Positions 32,563-43,716 are shown, counted from the stretch's first letter. The stretch is 64,000 nt of DNA from Novakomyces olei (GCA_016906335.1 JADEYG010000001.1:1178001-1242000), one strand, 5' to 3'. Program-made: numbers and translations. The notes: generated from the sequence alone by a model not told the origin.

Positions 32563-33094
32563 ATGGCGGCACCCGAAAGTGACGGGCCCGAAAGTGGGCC
32601 AATCCCGCGCGATGTTCGCCTTGTTCATTTGATACTTGGGTCGCTCGGTGTGCAAGAATACTCGAAACAAGTGCCGCTGCAGTTGTTGACTTTTACGCAC
32701 CGTATGTTCCGGAAATCTTTGAGCTCGATTTATAACTTTAGGATACGTGTATCAAATATTACAGGATGCACAGGCGTACGCAGAGCACGCTCGTGGACAA
32801 AATGCAGCAATTACTGTCGAAGATGTGCGGCTCGCTGTAGCCTCAAAGATCAGTCAGTCCTTCAAGGGACCACCGCCAAAGGAATTCCTTTTAGAACTGG
32901 CTGCGGAGCGAAACAGGCGGCCTCTGCCGCCAATTGGTCGGACGTATGGTGTCCGACTGCCACCGGAACGGTACTGTCTGACCCAACCGAACTGGACGTC
33001 TGCTCTGGACAAAGTCGAGGTGAGAATTTGGACATTGCAGTATCGTGGACGCACTAACGTTTTAAAGGACAAGGATATGCCAATGGAAGACTAG
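32563..33094 (+). CDS. TAF9: TAF9, histone-fold subunit of TFIID and SAGA
   Basis: Three exons (32563-32701, 32742-33019, 33068-33094) give 147 residues. The histone fold (about 15-90) has the TAF9 signature RDVRLVHLILGSLGVQEYSK, HRYVYQILQDAQAYAEHA and ITVEDVRLAVASKI. The conserved segment after the fold (PPPKEFLLELAAERNRRPLP, YGVRLPPERYCL) is also present. TAF9 pairs with TAF6 in TFIID and SAGA. The introns are 40 and 48 nt. The final exon adds only nine codons including the stop, giving an acidic tail. Splicing restores THRYVY at the first junction, which confirms it. Confidence 0.95.
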
Positions 33095-33961
33095 GCTTTG
33101 TATATAATACCTGAATAATACGCAGGACCTGACTTGGAAAGGCGGTCGGGAAAGGTTGTGGCCAGATTTTGTTTTTTAAAAAGTACCCCGCAGGTAATAA
33201 TCTTGGAATTTAAATGACCTGCTGCGCTGGCACGCAAGGTCTTGCCACAAGACTGGCTCAAGATGTCTATAGCGAAATAACAATTGTGTAAAAAGGTTAT
33301 CAGGGGAAAGGTGCATAGAATGATTAAACTGAAATGGAGTTTACGAACTTGCCTACCATTCATCCTTGTAACGTTGCGGAAGGCTCTTGATTACTGACAA
33401 AATTCGGTTCCGACATTGATCTTGTCACGGTAAACTAATCAAAGTAAAGTCTATAAAGACTGAAACAGGCATGCGCGGAGATATATATGAATACTTGGAG
33501 CAGTTCAATTGCAGAACAAAATTCCCACGCGTATAAGAACCTTTCAATGTCTCGACTTGGGCTTTGTAGAGAGTATTATGCGAGCTAGTCAGCATGTGAC
33601 TTGTCGACTAAAGTGTTATAGTATTGAAATGTGAAATTGCTGCATTTGTATTCTTTAGGCCCGCCCTTCTTTAATCAACCATGTGTATCAAATAACCCTA
33701 TCTAACCCTAATTAACCCTAAAATGTAGGTCTAAAAATGTAGTTCGTGTGCCGAGAAATTTCGGCATACCTTTTTTGTATTAATAATCAGTAAATTAGCA
33801 CAGCGTCATACGCACAAAGTGACCGCGGTTGAGCTGAAAAGACATTGAAATTGAGTCTCTATTTAGTGGAAGAGAGCTATTGACTTGATATACTGTTACT
33901 CAAATTCTTATTACGAATCAAGCCGCATTTATATAATTTTCGGCGCTCCTTACGTTCAAGT
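33095..33961. other. 870-bp intergenic region upstream of the DsbA-like gene
   Basis: No supported exon or RNA gene. A run of three telobox-like units is at 33691-33722. The rest is AT-rich single-copy DNA. Confidence 0.5.
33691..33722. promoter_or_regulatory. Three telobox-like units upstream of the DsbA-like gene
   Basis: TAACCCTA occurs three times at ten-base spacing, about 240 bp before the DsbA/FrnE-like ATG. The middle unit has the variant linker TCTAACCCTA. Role inferred. Confidence 0.55.
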
Positions 33962-34750
33962 ATGGCAGCTTCTCGAGTCAACATTGCGATAGACGTCATA
34001 TCAGATGTGGTTTGCCCTTGGTAAGTGTTAAGCTAACACTTGTCTACAGAAAACGCTTAAAGATCTAAATTTAAAGATCTAAATATTTTGTCTTATTTTT
34101 CGTGTCTTTTAACCTTCAGGTGCTTTATCGGCAAACGGCGGCTGGACTCTGCAATCTCAAAATTTCGCGGGTCTCATGAAGGCGCTCAGATCCGTGTCGC
34201 TTGGCTGCCATTTTACTTAGACCCAAATGCCACTCATGAGAATAAAATGGAGCGATACCATCGCAAATTTGGCGCTCGTTTTGATGACATTGTACGGAGC
34301 ATAACGGCTGCTGCTTCGGGTGCTGGTATTAATATTAAATTTGGTGGAATGGTGGGCAACACGAGAGACGCTCATCGTTTACTGGAATTGGCTAAGGAGG
34401 AACGCGGGACAGATGTGCAAAACCGATTGGCGGAGAAGCTTTTCCATGAATATTTTGAGGAAAATAATGATGTTGCGGACGATAGTACACTAGCCCAAGT
34501 GGGTGTCGATCAAGGAATTTTTGCCTCCCAAGAGGAAGGCCTCGCATTTTTCAGCAGCGACAAGTACAAGGAACAGGTTGACGCCAATGTGAACTTGGCT
34601 GGAGAAATCGGAGTGACAGGTGTTCCTTTTTTCATTATACGCCGCGCTGCTGAAGGGGAAAATCAGCCAGCGTACGCTGTTTCTGGGGCCCAAGATCCGG
34701 ATACACTTGTGTCCGTAATGGAAAAGTTGGTTCCGGGTAACGGGCAGTGA
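33962..34750 (+). CDS. DsbA/FrnE-family thioredoxin-fold oxidoreductase
   Basis: Two exons (33962-34020 and 34120-34750) give 229 residues. The intron splits the active site: the CPWC motif at residues 19-22 forms only after splicing (VVCPWCFIGKRRL). The helical insert and the cis-proline loop (GVTGVPFFII) near the C-terminus are typical of the DSBA/2-hydroxychromene-2-carboxylate isomerase family, FrnE branch. No signal peptide is visible, so a cytosolic location is likely. Bacterial and fungal relatives act as disulfide or polyketide-related oxidoreductases, but the substrate here is unknown. The 99-nt intron contains a repeated AAAGATCTAAAT. Confidence 0.88.
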
Positions 34751-34916
34751 GCATAATGTTGTCAATAAGGTGTTTGATTAGATGCGGCCAGTCAAGGATA
34801 GTTCAATGTTACTCTAGGAACGAATAGATAATCTTTTGAAAAGAATCTTGTACCAGTGGAGTACAATTTGACGGTTATGTATAGCAATTGATATATACAG
34901 CTATAATAGACGCGTA

Positions 34917-37246
34917 CTACTGTAAACGCATATTCCCAAACTGCGAGGCAGTGCCACCGTGAATGCGGTCTATAATACTTGCGCCCTCTTTTCGCCGAGT
35001 CTCGATGTACCGATCAACTGCTGTTTTTATAGACTGCGCTTGTCGCAAAGCATCGGTGTAGAATTCAAGGCCGTGTCTTTTGTTAGTTTGTGCAACGATG
35101 CGACAAAATACAGATCTTAATGTAATAAATAAATAAATACTCATGCCGTTTCATATAATACAATCGAGTCAACTTACGTCAGTCCCTTGTCAATATCTTG
35201 ATAAGAAGTATGCGCGTTCTGAAACCTAACCATTGCTTCGGATTGAACTGCTTTGCTCTCCGAAAAATTCCTTTTCCGTTCCTGAACTTTAGGATTCGCC
35301 ATTAATGTCTTAAATGCCTCCTTTATTTCTCCCAGTAACATCTCTTGGTGCCGAATTGTGGCGGAGATTCGAAGACGGAAAGGCTGATATTTTTCGAGCT
35401 CTGATCTAAAAATTTCGCTGTCTGAGCTCGAATTTTTCCGACTCAACACAAGAAGCTGCGAAATATCATCTTCGCTCACTTTAGCACGTATGTCCTTTAG
35501 TGTTTGGCTTCGTTCTCTCTTTACCAATTGCAAATTTCGCAAATTTTCGTCAATCTCATCAGCTTTGATAGCAATTAATCTATCATCTTCTGCGCTGCCA
35601 TCATCAACATCCAGCAAACTCTGCTCATTCGTGTCTGGAGACCTTTGAGACTTTGAAGAAATATAGGCATTAGGGGCTTTAAGCGCTTCGATATCCGTCG
35701 CGGAGCTTTCAAAAAGATCCCGCATCCGTGTATCGGTCCGTAAAGCCTTGTCTAAGCCTGCACGTACTGATCTTATTTGTTCACGGATCTCCAAGGTGGC
35801 CTCACTGGCCGGGCGTTGTGTCCACGCAGCACCAAAACTTCTCCTCATACCCTCGCACTCTTGCTCCTCTTGATCGAGTGCAGTTGATGCATTTCTTATA
35901 ATACTAAAAACCTGGGAAGCAAGTTCATTTAATTTTGTCAGTCGCGGTTCAACAGGCTTGATTTGTGCACTCCATTCGTATACCTCTGGAGGCAAAGCTC
36001 CTCCAACAGAATCTCCATTATTATCATGTGCCTCATCATTGCGAAACCGATCTAGGCTCTGCGGCAGGTTGTAATACTCTAGTGTAGACTCAAGATTAGC
36101 GTCCGCCTCCATTACTCTTTCGTTCTCCTGTCTAACAATTTTCGCCTTTTCCTCAGAGTAAACTGATGCACTCTCAAGAACGGATAAGGGCACTAATTTT
36201 TGAAACAGGTCACCGCCAATGATACGTTGTACTTCATCCGCGGTAAAGCATTCGTGCAAGGGGATCGCCTTAGCCGCCATGAGCTTTGGCAGCACTGGAA
36301 GATCAGCGGCCAAAACGTTTTGATGATAAATGAATTCATTGTCCTTCGCCACAGTTTTTTGCAGCTCACGGACCGAATTTAAATGCTGCTCAACCATATC
36401 GTTAATAGTAGCATGCTTTGCATCTTTTCCCAGAGTTTTGGCTTCGTTTAAGTAACCCAACGCTTTACCGTACTTTACGTCGCCCACGTCTGCCTTTGCT
36501 TGATGGTACATGGCTAAACTCATAAAGTATTTGGATTTAGCACTGACCCCGGTAACGAGCACACGCTCCAAGATGCCCTCGTTTGCCAATTCCAAAAGTT
36601 TATCTGCGGCTAAAGCATAAGAAGCAGAAGCCTGTGCCGCCAGTCGGCTTACGAGAGCACTTTTTTTGTTGTCGGCCAATGAGCGCTCCAAAAACACTTC
36701 CTGCGCCTGTGCCAGCATTAGGTTAGAGAGCGCTCTCACCGTGTCCTTGTTCAAATCGGTGCTGGGCGCGTGCAGAAAACTATCGTTAATATAATCAAGA
36801 ATACCAGCGGCCGACTGGAGCATATTAAACGCGATCTTTGTGCTCACTGCATCCTGCCGGGACTGTGCGGCGGCAATAGCAGAGGAGACAGCGGCTAAAT
36901 TGAAAAGCACGGAGGCCTTTTCAAACGCGAGCGAGTGCTGAGTTACGGATTTCATGCTGAAAGCGTCCCGCCAAGTAAATTCTACACGAACACCATCCTC
37001 CTTCACGGGAAAGTGCAGTCCAATCAGCTCGAGCTGACCATAGTACCGGTAAATAAGCTCGCGTCCTTGGCTGTCCTCACCGGCTCCACGCATAGCCTCG
37101 CGCATAGCGTTTACCGCTGAGCATTCGTCATTATAGCCCTCTTTATCGCCGTACGTACCGGCGATAAACTGCTTTAATGCATGAGTCCAGTCGGTTGGTT
37201 CTGTAGTTTTTTGCGGAACGACGACGAGCGGTGACTGTCCGTTCAT
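34917..37246 (-). CDS. BRO1-domain protein, Rim20/PalA- or ALIX-like
   Basis: Two exons (37246-35178 and 35076-34917) encode 742 residues. The N-terminal BRO1 domain (about 1-370) is recognised by the banana-shaped helical sequence including RELIYRYYGQLELIGLHFPV, EKASVLFNLAAVSSAIA and SKYFMSLAMYHQAKAD. A long coiled-coil V domain (about 380-742) follows, with FYTDALRQA near the end. There is no Pro-rich C-terminal tail with a deubiquitinase-binding motif, so Rim20/PalA (alkaline pH signalling on ESCRT-III) fits better than Bro1. This is a judgement from architecture only. The intron ends CTAACAAAAG, with the branch site almost touching the acceptor. Functionally it connects to VPS28 through the ESCRT pathway. 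Confidence 0.85.
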
Positions 37247-37612
37247 TCTGTGCCGCAGTACGAGACAAGCTCAGTATCAATCTGCCATCGTACACTCCTA
37301 CAGTATGCAGACTACTATACTCGAACTACGACTATAAACTAACGTACTATAAATTATACGTACTATGAATCATACTGTACTCTAACTTTCCTGTGCTACA
37401 AAATTAAACTACGTACTCGTACTCTAGACATACGTACGGTATGAACTGTACGCGCTCATAGTACAGTAATTATATAGTGTACACAGCCAACTCGTAGTAT
37501 GTGTACAAGATACAATAATATAACACGTATTGAATTTGTATATTGTATGTTAAAATAGGCAAAGAATTCAAGCGCAGCAATAACCTCACTGAACAGTGCC
37601 GATTAATCTAAT
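37247..37612. other. 366-bp divergent promoter region between BRO1-domain gene and Sec61beta
   Basis: AT-rich with many TACGTA/CGTAC words and no exon. No telobox-like unit is seen here. Confidence 0.45.
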
Positions 37613-38073
37613 ATGTCTGACCGAGTAAGTGTCAATTGAGAGCAGTCAGTTTCAATTACTGATCATTTTCTAGGCTCCGTCACCTAGAGCCTCGTCACCA
37701 CGGCCTTCGTCGCCTGTGCCAGGCGGCCCTCGTACACAGATTCGGTATTGCTCTATTCTCTGCGCTTTCAAGATCAAAAATCTGACAAACATAGTCGACG
37801 TGCAGCCGCTGAAAAGGCTGCTCGTGAAGCTGCACAGCGCCCGGCTGGCACTCGTGCAGCGGGTGCTGGAGGATCGTCTTCGACCATGCTGAAACTATAC
37901 ACGGACGACACACCTGGTCTTCAAGTGTAAGCCAAATATTTCGCTCATAAGGTTTAAAGGTTTGCGCTTACAGTTCTAGTGATCCCGTTGTAGTTTTGGT
38001 GATCAGCCTTGGCTTCATTGCCAGTGTGTTTGGACTACACATTCTGGCAAAAATTATGCGCCGTTTTTCTTAA
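37613..38073 (+). CDS. SBH1: Sec61 beta subunit of the ER translocon (SBH1-type)
   Basis: Four exons (37613-37624, 37674-37744, 37795-37926, 37980-38073) encode 102 residues. The product starts MSDRAPSPRASSPRP, a Ser/Pro-rich cytosolic segment. It then has RRRAAAEKAAREAAQR, SSSTMLKLYTDDTPGL and a single C-terminal membrane helix (DPVVVLVISLGFIASVFGLH) ending RRFS. This is the diagnostic Sec61beta/Sbh1 arrangement of a tail-anchored translocon subunit. The third acceptor must be TTCTAG rather than the earlier TACAG, which would introduce a stop. Three introns in a gene of 102 codons illustrate the intron density of this genome. Confidence 0.95.
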
Positions 38074-38250
38074 GACTGCAATGGCTTTCAGGCTTGGCGA
38101 ATAAAAATAGTAATACATTTGGATTTGATTCAATCATCTATTAGCTTCAGCCTCTCTTTAGTCCTATACACTCCCCATTGCAACTGCTTTGGCGTGCTTA
38201 TAGTTCAATTTTTTAATAATCCTACCGCCCTGTTGAAACCGTTGGCTATT

Positions 38251-39555
38251 TCAAGCGGCTTCTGCTCTATTGCTTCCATCTACCTGCTGTTGAACGGTTT
38301 CCTTTTCTATAGTTTCATGTTCCCGCAGCTCTACAAGATCGGGAGACTCGTACGGCTTGCCTATGCCATGTAGAGAAACATGGATTCCTTGCTGTGCTAA
38401 AAAGTAGCAGCATACGTCCGTGCTAAGAGCAACCACGGAAAACCCGTCCTTTGACCGCAGCACATACTTTGTCAGCCATGGAAAAGCTGAAGGCACGTCG
38501 CTATTGTGGTAGTGTACACTGTTTTTAACCACAAAAGCCTTGGTTGTTATAGGCGCCTCCCTATTCCCAATATCCTGAGCGTCGAGGAGTGTTCTCTCCA
38601 AGTCTTTAAAGTTATCCAGCCACTTGTAAAATGCTTCTGATATAATATGCAGAGACGGGATTTTCAACATGTTTGGTCTACTCATGACCAGCGGCAAAGG
38701 CTGCATCCAGATATCCAGACCTATTACTGCTTTGAACATGTCGCCGAGTTTCCGGTCTCCCGCTGCCGTTCGTATAGTGTAATCATTATTCACAGACGCT
38801 CCAAAAGCCGTCGTAGCTCCGAAAGAATGCCCGGCCGCTACAACCTGGTTCAAATCGAGAGAGTGCATAAAACTCTCTAGCACTTTGTGCTGCCGCTCGT
38901 CGTCCTTGATTTTCAAAATTTTCCCCTCTACCTTCTCCTCGCTGACCAAAAACTGCAGTGCTTGGGCCACCTCAAACATACGCTGGGCCACCTGGGCAGT
39001 TCGCTTTTCCACTGCTGCTGGACCGGCATCTGTAATCCTGATAAAAGGCACTGCCACCTCTTTGCCCTCTTTATCGTGGTAACTCGTATAAATTGCACTA
39101 TTGTCCCGATGCTCAAGCGCACACACAACCATGCCGTGGCTCGCCATACTACCGCAAAACTCGGAGTAGATATTACAATTGCCGGCCAGCCCATGGCAAA
39201 ACATCATCAGCGGCCAGCCTGCCGCTGACGTAGCCGGCAGTAGCGGAGCGGCATATCGGACAGGAAGCGTATACCGACCAAACGTGAACGGTTTGAGCTG
39301 GTTTATTGCCCACTGTGGACCTTTCAGGCCGAGGAACGAGGCAAAGGCCCGTGTCACACAAACATCGTCATCGTCCCAGTAATCTTGCACACCATTACTC
39401 GACGCATCGCTCCGAGTCGGATAAAAAAGACGAAATTTTATCGTTTGCACCGGCTGATTAGGGCTAAACGTCCGCGTTGACGCGAGCCGGAATTCGTATA
39501 CAAACGATCCGACGGTGTATGGGCCCTTGTAAGCTGGCGAAATGGGTTTTGCCAT
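38251..39555 (-). CDS. Platelet-activating-factor acetylhydrolase-like lipase
   Basis: This intronless gene encodes 434 residues. The alpha/beta-hydrolase fold of the PAF-AH (group VII phospholipase A2) family is recognised by WPLMMFCHGLAGN near the oxyanion region and SMASHGMVVCALEHRDNSA. The nucleophile elbow is GHSFGATTAFG, a candidate Asp lies in IGLDIWMQPL, and a candidate His in SVHYHNSDVP. The enzyme is expected to cleave short or oxidised sn-2 acyl groups from phospholipids. There is no N-terminal signal peptide, in line with intracellular members. The 3' end is about 180 bp from the Sec61beta stop (convergent). Confidence 0.9.
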   Translation of the reverse strand: MAKPISPAYKGPYTVGSFVYEFRLASTRTFSPNQPVQTIKFRLFYPTRSDASSNGVQDYWDDDDVCVTRAFASFLGLKGPQWAINQLKPFTFGRYTLPVRYAAPLLPATSAAGWPLMMFCHGLAGNCNIYSEFCGSMASHGMVVCALEHRDNSAIYTSYHDKEGKEVAVPFIRITDAGPAAVEKRTAQVAQRMFEVAQALQFLVSEEKVEGKILKIKDDERQHKVLESFMHSLDLNQVVAAGHSFGATTAFGASVNNDYTIRTAAGDRKLGDMFKAVIGLDIWMQPLPLVMSRPNMLKIPSLHIISEAFYKWLDNFKDLERTLLDAQDIGNREAPITTKAFVVKNSVHYHNSDVPSAFPWLTKYVLRSKDGFSVVALSTDVCCYFLAQQGIHVSLHGIGKPYESPDLVELREHETIEKETVQQQVDGSNRAEAA

Positions 39556-39909
39556 GTAAATCTATAATGCCGATAATACGGCTTAGTACGAGTATTATTT
39601 GGCACATTAATTGACATGTGATATAGCACCATTATAGAAGAAACTGGGACTGTACGTACGGATTATATCACTGTACATTATGTATAGTGTACATTATGTA
39701 CAGTGCACAATATATACTGTGTACAGCGTACAGAAAAATAAAGTACGTTTGATAGCTAAGACGAAGGAGATAAGTGTGTGCGACAGGCGGCCAAGGCGAC
39801 TTCCTTGACCGGTTCTTTACATATACTAAACGACATTTCTATAAAGAAAAGGCAGAGTCATTTACTCAAATTGCTCATATATTTACACTATAGTCCAGTC
39901 AAAAGGGTA
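39556..39909. other. 354-bp intergenic region, nothing recognised
   Basis: Promoter region of the PAF-AH-like gene and 3' flank of COA8. AT-rich with short TACATTATGTA repeats near 39670-39710. Confidence 0.45.
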
Positions 39910-40374
39910 TCAAAATCCAAGACGTGCTCTTAGAGCGAGCACTAGCAGCCGCATATTTGACCTCCATACCCATAGATTGAAATCGCGGTGCTGTTGTTTG
40001 TGGGTGTTTAAGAAATCAGTGTAGAAATGTGTCATCTCCTCCGCACTTTCCTCACGACCGTACTTTTCCCGGCATTGGGCACGCAACTGCTGAAGCTCTG
40101 CCGCGTACTCTGTATTGTTCCGCACCCAAAAAGCTTCTGCCTCTTGCTGCGCCTGTAAATGCGCCTCCACAAACTTTTGACCACGCTCGCCATACTTTAG
40201 CATACTCGTATACACCATGGGCCGAATCATAGCCACAGCGTTAGGCGTGCCTATGAGATTCTGGGATCGAGGTAGCGCACCGGCATTATTCTGTAACAGC
40301 ACTCGTGCACTTTCAACCGACGAAGGATCCAGAGCACGAGCGGCCCGTGATCCACGCAGTGCCGCCCGCGACAT
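39910..40374 (-). CDS. COA8: COA8 (APOPT1)-like cytochrome c oxidase assembly factor
   Basis: A single exon encodes 154 residues from the first ATG at 40374. The N-terminus SRAALRGSRAARALDP is rich in Arg and lacks acidic residues, as in mitochondrial targeting peptides. The core matches the COA8 family: LIGTPNAVAMIRPMVY, EAEAFWVRNNTEY, then SAEEMTHFYTDFLNTHKQQH and FNLWVWRSNMRLL near the C-terminus. COA8 supports complex IV assembly and protects against oxidative damage in the matrix. The frame remains open for 18 codons upstream without an ATG, so an upstream exon cannot be excluded. Confidence 0.8.
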   Translation of the reverse strand: MSRAALRGSRAARALDPSSVESARVLLQNNAGALPRSQNLIGTPNAVAMIRPMVYTSMLKYGERGQKFVEAHLQAQQEAEAFWVRNNTEYAAELQQLRAQCREKYGREESAEEMTHFYTDFLNTHKQQHRDFNLWVWRSNMRLLVLALRARLGF

Positions 40375-40813
40375 TTGTGAGCTAAACAGTGCCGACTGCG
40401 AGTGTCGGCTGATCAATTGGCTTGACAAGTACGTATTATATTCAACACTAATTCTCAGTACAATCTGCTGCTTGGCAGACAGTGTTACTTACACGTCAGA
40501 CCGCCCTTCGCGTATGCATGTACAATTATACAAGTAAGAATTATTGCAATAATCATCTACGCGTCGAGGCTTTGGCAGTCAGTCGTTAGCCAAGCAAATC
40601 CACGCGACACAGCTCCGTCACGCGCAATTGCCCCAGACTGTCTTTATGTAGGCTGCCGGAGACGCGATTCTTGTCCTTGATTTACTCTGCATTGCAATTG
40701 CTTTGTACCTTTGATTCGAGCGACTTTTTTTGCTCAGTAACTGCTCAGTAACTGCTCAATAACTGCTCAGTAACTGCCAATAACTGCCAATAACTGCCAA
40801 TACTGCTGGAATC
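40375..40813. other. 440-bp divergent promoter region between COA8 and the Golgi protein gene
   Basis: It contains a degenerate tandem repeat at 40735-40803 (AACTGCTCAGT and AACTGCCAAT units) directly before the Golgi protein ATG. No exon seen. Confidence 0.5.
40735..40803. repeat. AACTGCTCAGT/AACTGCCAAT tandem repeat
   Basis: About seven units of 10-11 bp sharing the AACTGC core, ending eleven bases before the start codon of the Golgi membrane protein gene, so probably within its 5' UTR or core promoter. Confidence 0.8.
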
Positions 40814-42166
40814 ATGTACCTTCCCCGCACTCCGTGGACCGTGAGTACGTATTGGCAAACAGGCTGCTTTTTGTTTGGTACGCTAACTCATCTCAGCATA
40901 CTTTGCCGTTACGTTGGCAGAGGCAGTCATCGTTCTTGCATTTGAAGGTTATGTATTCGGCCGATTCGAGTCGTCCTCGTCCGGTTTGATCCACGACGAT
41001 CGCACCATTCCGACATACTTGGCACTGTATATTTTCGCTTTTATATTTGCGCTTTACCTCGCGTACGATGCATTACGGATGCAAAACACGATTCAGGTAA
41101 ATTGTCCAGTCTTATAATCGATCGACTATCAATCCTGTCCATCTTCTTTTTGAATGTTTTAACGCTCTAGATATTCGGTCTGCTGTTTTTCAACTTTGCC
41201 CTTATTTTATACTCGGCTCTTCAAATCGTTCAGCTACGTTCTGTAACGGATAGACTCATTGAAGAGCAACACGCTCAATTTTGGCCTGATATTGCTCCCT
41301 TTCTCATCGCCGTGCCTTGCATCCTCGGCTTTACCAGTGTCATTTTGTGTCTATTAACTGCCAAGCTATTTCAAGAGTTTGGCTGGAACGTCTACAAGCA
41401 AATTGGGGCAGATATGCGGATGAGGGCGAGGTTTAAGCAGTACCATATGCTTTTGTTTCTGCTAAAATTTGACTTCTTTTTTTGTATGTACCTTTTGTAT
41501 ATTTCAGTGCTGATGTGATGCCTCAGTCCTCGGATTCACTGTCCAGTTTATTGTGATTATACTTAATCGCAAAGACATAGAATTTGCTTTGACGATCGCC
41601 GTCATTCCAGTCACGATTCTCATTCTGCTCGTGTGTGCCTGGGGCGTTAAACAAGAAAACGTAAGACAAATTTATGCTAAACTACAAAACTGACGGTTCA
41701 GTACTGGTGCATGGGAGTCGTTCAGCTATTCTTTCTCGGCGGAATGGCGTACTTTTTGTTCAAACTCGTTCGAAGTAAGAACATATATATATCTTGTTCA
41801 TGTTTCCCTAACCAAGTTTTTAGTTTACGATCCTTCGCAAAGCTACAAGTATCAGGATGCAAGAAAGACTTTGACAACATTTGCTATCATAACTCTTGTT
41901 TTTCTCGTTCTCACTATTATATACTCCATACAGTGTACGAGAAACTTTGGTTATGGCCTTCGTCAATACGGTATGATTTGCGGAAAGGCTTTAAAATTTG
42001 CTAATCAGTTCAAGTCAACCGGAAAAATTCAGCGCGCAATTCTACAGAACATTTGCAGCCGCTTTCCCCGTATTACGAAGGTTCAGTATTAAGCTTTGGC
42101 TCACCAGCCTCCACTACGGCTGGTGTGAACGGGAAAGGCCCTATATACAGGATGGAGCTAGAGTGA
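40814..42166 (+). CDS. UPF0658-family Golgi multispanning membrane protein
   Basis: Seven exons (40814-40844, 40897-41096, 41171-41483, 41527-41660, 41702-41774, 41824-41970, 42009-42166) join with matching phases to 351 residues. Hydrophobic segments include AEAVIVLAFEGYVFG, YLALYIFAFIFALYLAYDAL, FGLLFFNFALILYSALQIVQ, FLIAVPCILGFTSVILCLL, the FLGFTVQFIVIIL segment, AVIPVTILILLVCAWG, VVQLFFLGGMAYFLFKL and TFAIITLVFLVLTIIY. Conserved cytosolic elements are the EFGWNVYKQIGADMRMR loop and the NFGYGLRQY motif after the last helix. The family is defined by S. pombe SPAC23H3.04 and is fungal; its biochemical role is not known. The first exon donor is GTACGT, not the more obvious GTGAGT, because only that keeps the frame. 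Confidence 0.88.
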
Positions 42167-42476
42167 CATTTGGTAGCTAGCATATAAACCTTTAATACCC
42201 TAGTAGAGCTTGCTGGCGAGCTCTACAATAATTAACTATTTTTGATACGGTACACGAATATAGGTTCTTTGGAGACTGAATAAATGAAAGCTTATTGACA
42301 TATTTTAACCAATTCTTGCAATTGCACCCAACTAACATTACATTATAAACCTGAACCAGGCAAATCTCATTGCCAGCGCATTTTGTGTAGATGCCCCGTG
42401 ATTACTATTGAATGAAAAAATATAATAAAACAGCCCAGTTTTGAAAACCCCCCAAGAAAAATCTAATGGATTTCTT

Positions 42477-43459
42477 TCAGTTGCTTTCGTTTTCAATATA
42501 GCATTTATATGGCAAAAACGACCGGCCTTCTCCATGATAAAACCCGCCTTGCGCTAATTGCTCTTCAATACTTTGCCATTTAGGAATTTGATCCTGAAAT
42601 TTAGGATCCAAATCAATGAATGTAATCTCGGACTGCAATTCGCTATAGGCAGTTAGGAAAACCGTGCAGTCTCTCAACGTCATAGCAAGTGTCAGGTCAG
42701 TAGCGGCTAAGGCACTTTGAGCTTGCGCGAGATTCCTGAAGGCATCTGTCGATCCCAATACTTTGACCAGTATATCGATGTAGCGATCATCATATTCCAA
42801 TTTGTTGCGGTTGAAGATAGCCTGTGCAACATCAGCTAGATCTTGGCAAGTTTTTGTCAGACGAAGTGGGCAAAAAGGAATAGTGTGAGCTTTTCCAATA
42901 TGGCATTTCATACGCTCGCGTGCTATACGTTAGAATAGAAAAGCTTAATAAATAAAGCCAAGAGCTAATGGATAACACGCAATGTAAGGAAAAAAAATAA
43001 ATTACCACAAGTCCGGCAGACAGTAGCGTTTGATGGAGCTTCAGGGCTTTGAGTCAGCCATTTAGTTTTGAATTCGACTGTAAAAAGTGCATTTTTTCTG
43101 CAGTGGTAGTTTCTCAGTAAAAGGCACTCTCTTTGCGTACAATCTAAGCCTGGTGGCCTAGTGTCATTTGCCTCGAGCTGTTTAGCCAATTCTCTGCTCA
43201 GTTTGCGCAGAGTTTCTTTGCTCAGAGGCATTAATTCAATGGGAGCAAGATACTGCAGCAATCCAAAAGTTTTTAGCACATCGCACAGCTGACCTTTGTG
43301 AAAATTGTAAATCTGTCGCGGCAGCAAACCTTTAGCCACGCCACGATACTTGCACACTCTAAGTACGGCATTTTCGCCATTCAAAACGCCTGCAAAGGCG
43401 CAATTGGCTTGTCCTTCCGAAAGATACTTCCAATCTACAGCTTCAATTGCCAACGCCAT
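42477..43459 (-). CDS. IPK1: Inositol-pentakisphosphate 2-kinase (IPK1)
   Basis: Two exons (43459-43006 and 42922-42477) give 299 residues. The enzyme makes inositol hexakisphosphate from IP5, supporting mRNA export and chromatin functions in the nucleus. The family pattern is visible as WKYLSEGQANCAFAG at the nucleotide-binding start, VLRVCKYR, and FTVEFKTKWLTQSPEAP followed by CRTCARERMK. The intron junction joins CRTC to ARERM, with HTIPFCPLRL and the IDLDPK motif downstream. The normally invariant E(I/F)KPK motif reads EFKTK, a Pro-to-Thr change one base from CCT. It is otherwise a complete, short fungal IPK1. The 5' flank contains telobox-like motifs. Confidence 0.88.
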
Positions 43460-43593
43460 CAAGCGCTAGAGTCGCTAAGAGGCCAAAGTCCGGCGTCATC
43501 TTCATTGTCGCTCCATGAGAAACGTGAATTTTGAGTTTCTGAAAAGCAACTAACCCTGAAGACGTAGAAACGGCCGTGTCTACTAAGTATTCA

Positions 43594-43613
43594 TTACCCT
43601 AACTAACCCTAAA
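43594..43613. promoter_or_regulatory. Telobox-like pair upstream of IPK1
   Basis: ACCCTAACTAACCCTAAATT, two CCCTAA cores at ten-base spacing, 135 bp before the IPK1 ATG, with another TAACCCTGAA at 43551. Role inferred. Confidence 0.55.
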
Positions 43614-43691
43614 TTCCCTAGATTCTCTCATCCATTTCACAAGTCGTGTGCTATTTACTTTAGCGCAGTATAAAAATTATGTCTAGAAAAG

Positions 43692-43716
43692 TTTAGGGTT
43701 TATACTAAACCCTAAA
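43692..43716. promoter_or_regulatory. Palindromic telobox element
   Basis: TTTAGGGTTTA and TAAACCCTAAA form perfect 11-bp inverted arms around a 3-bp centre. This could bind a dimeric Myb-type factor or form a hairpin. Function inferred only from the shared TAGGGTT core. Confidence 0.5.
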
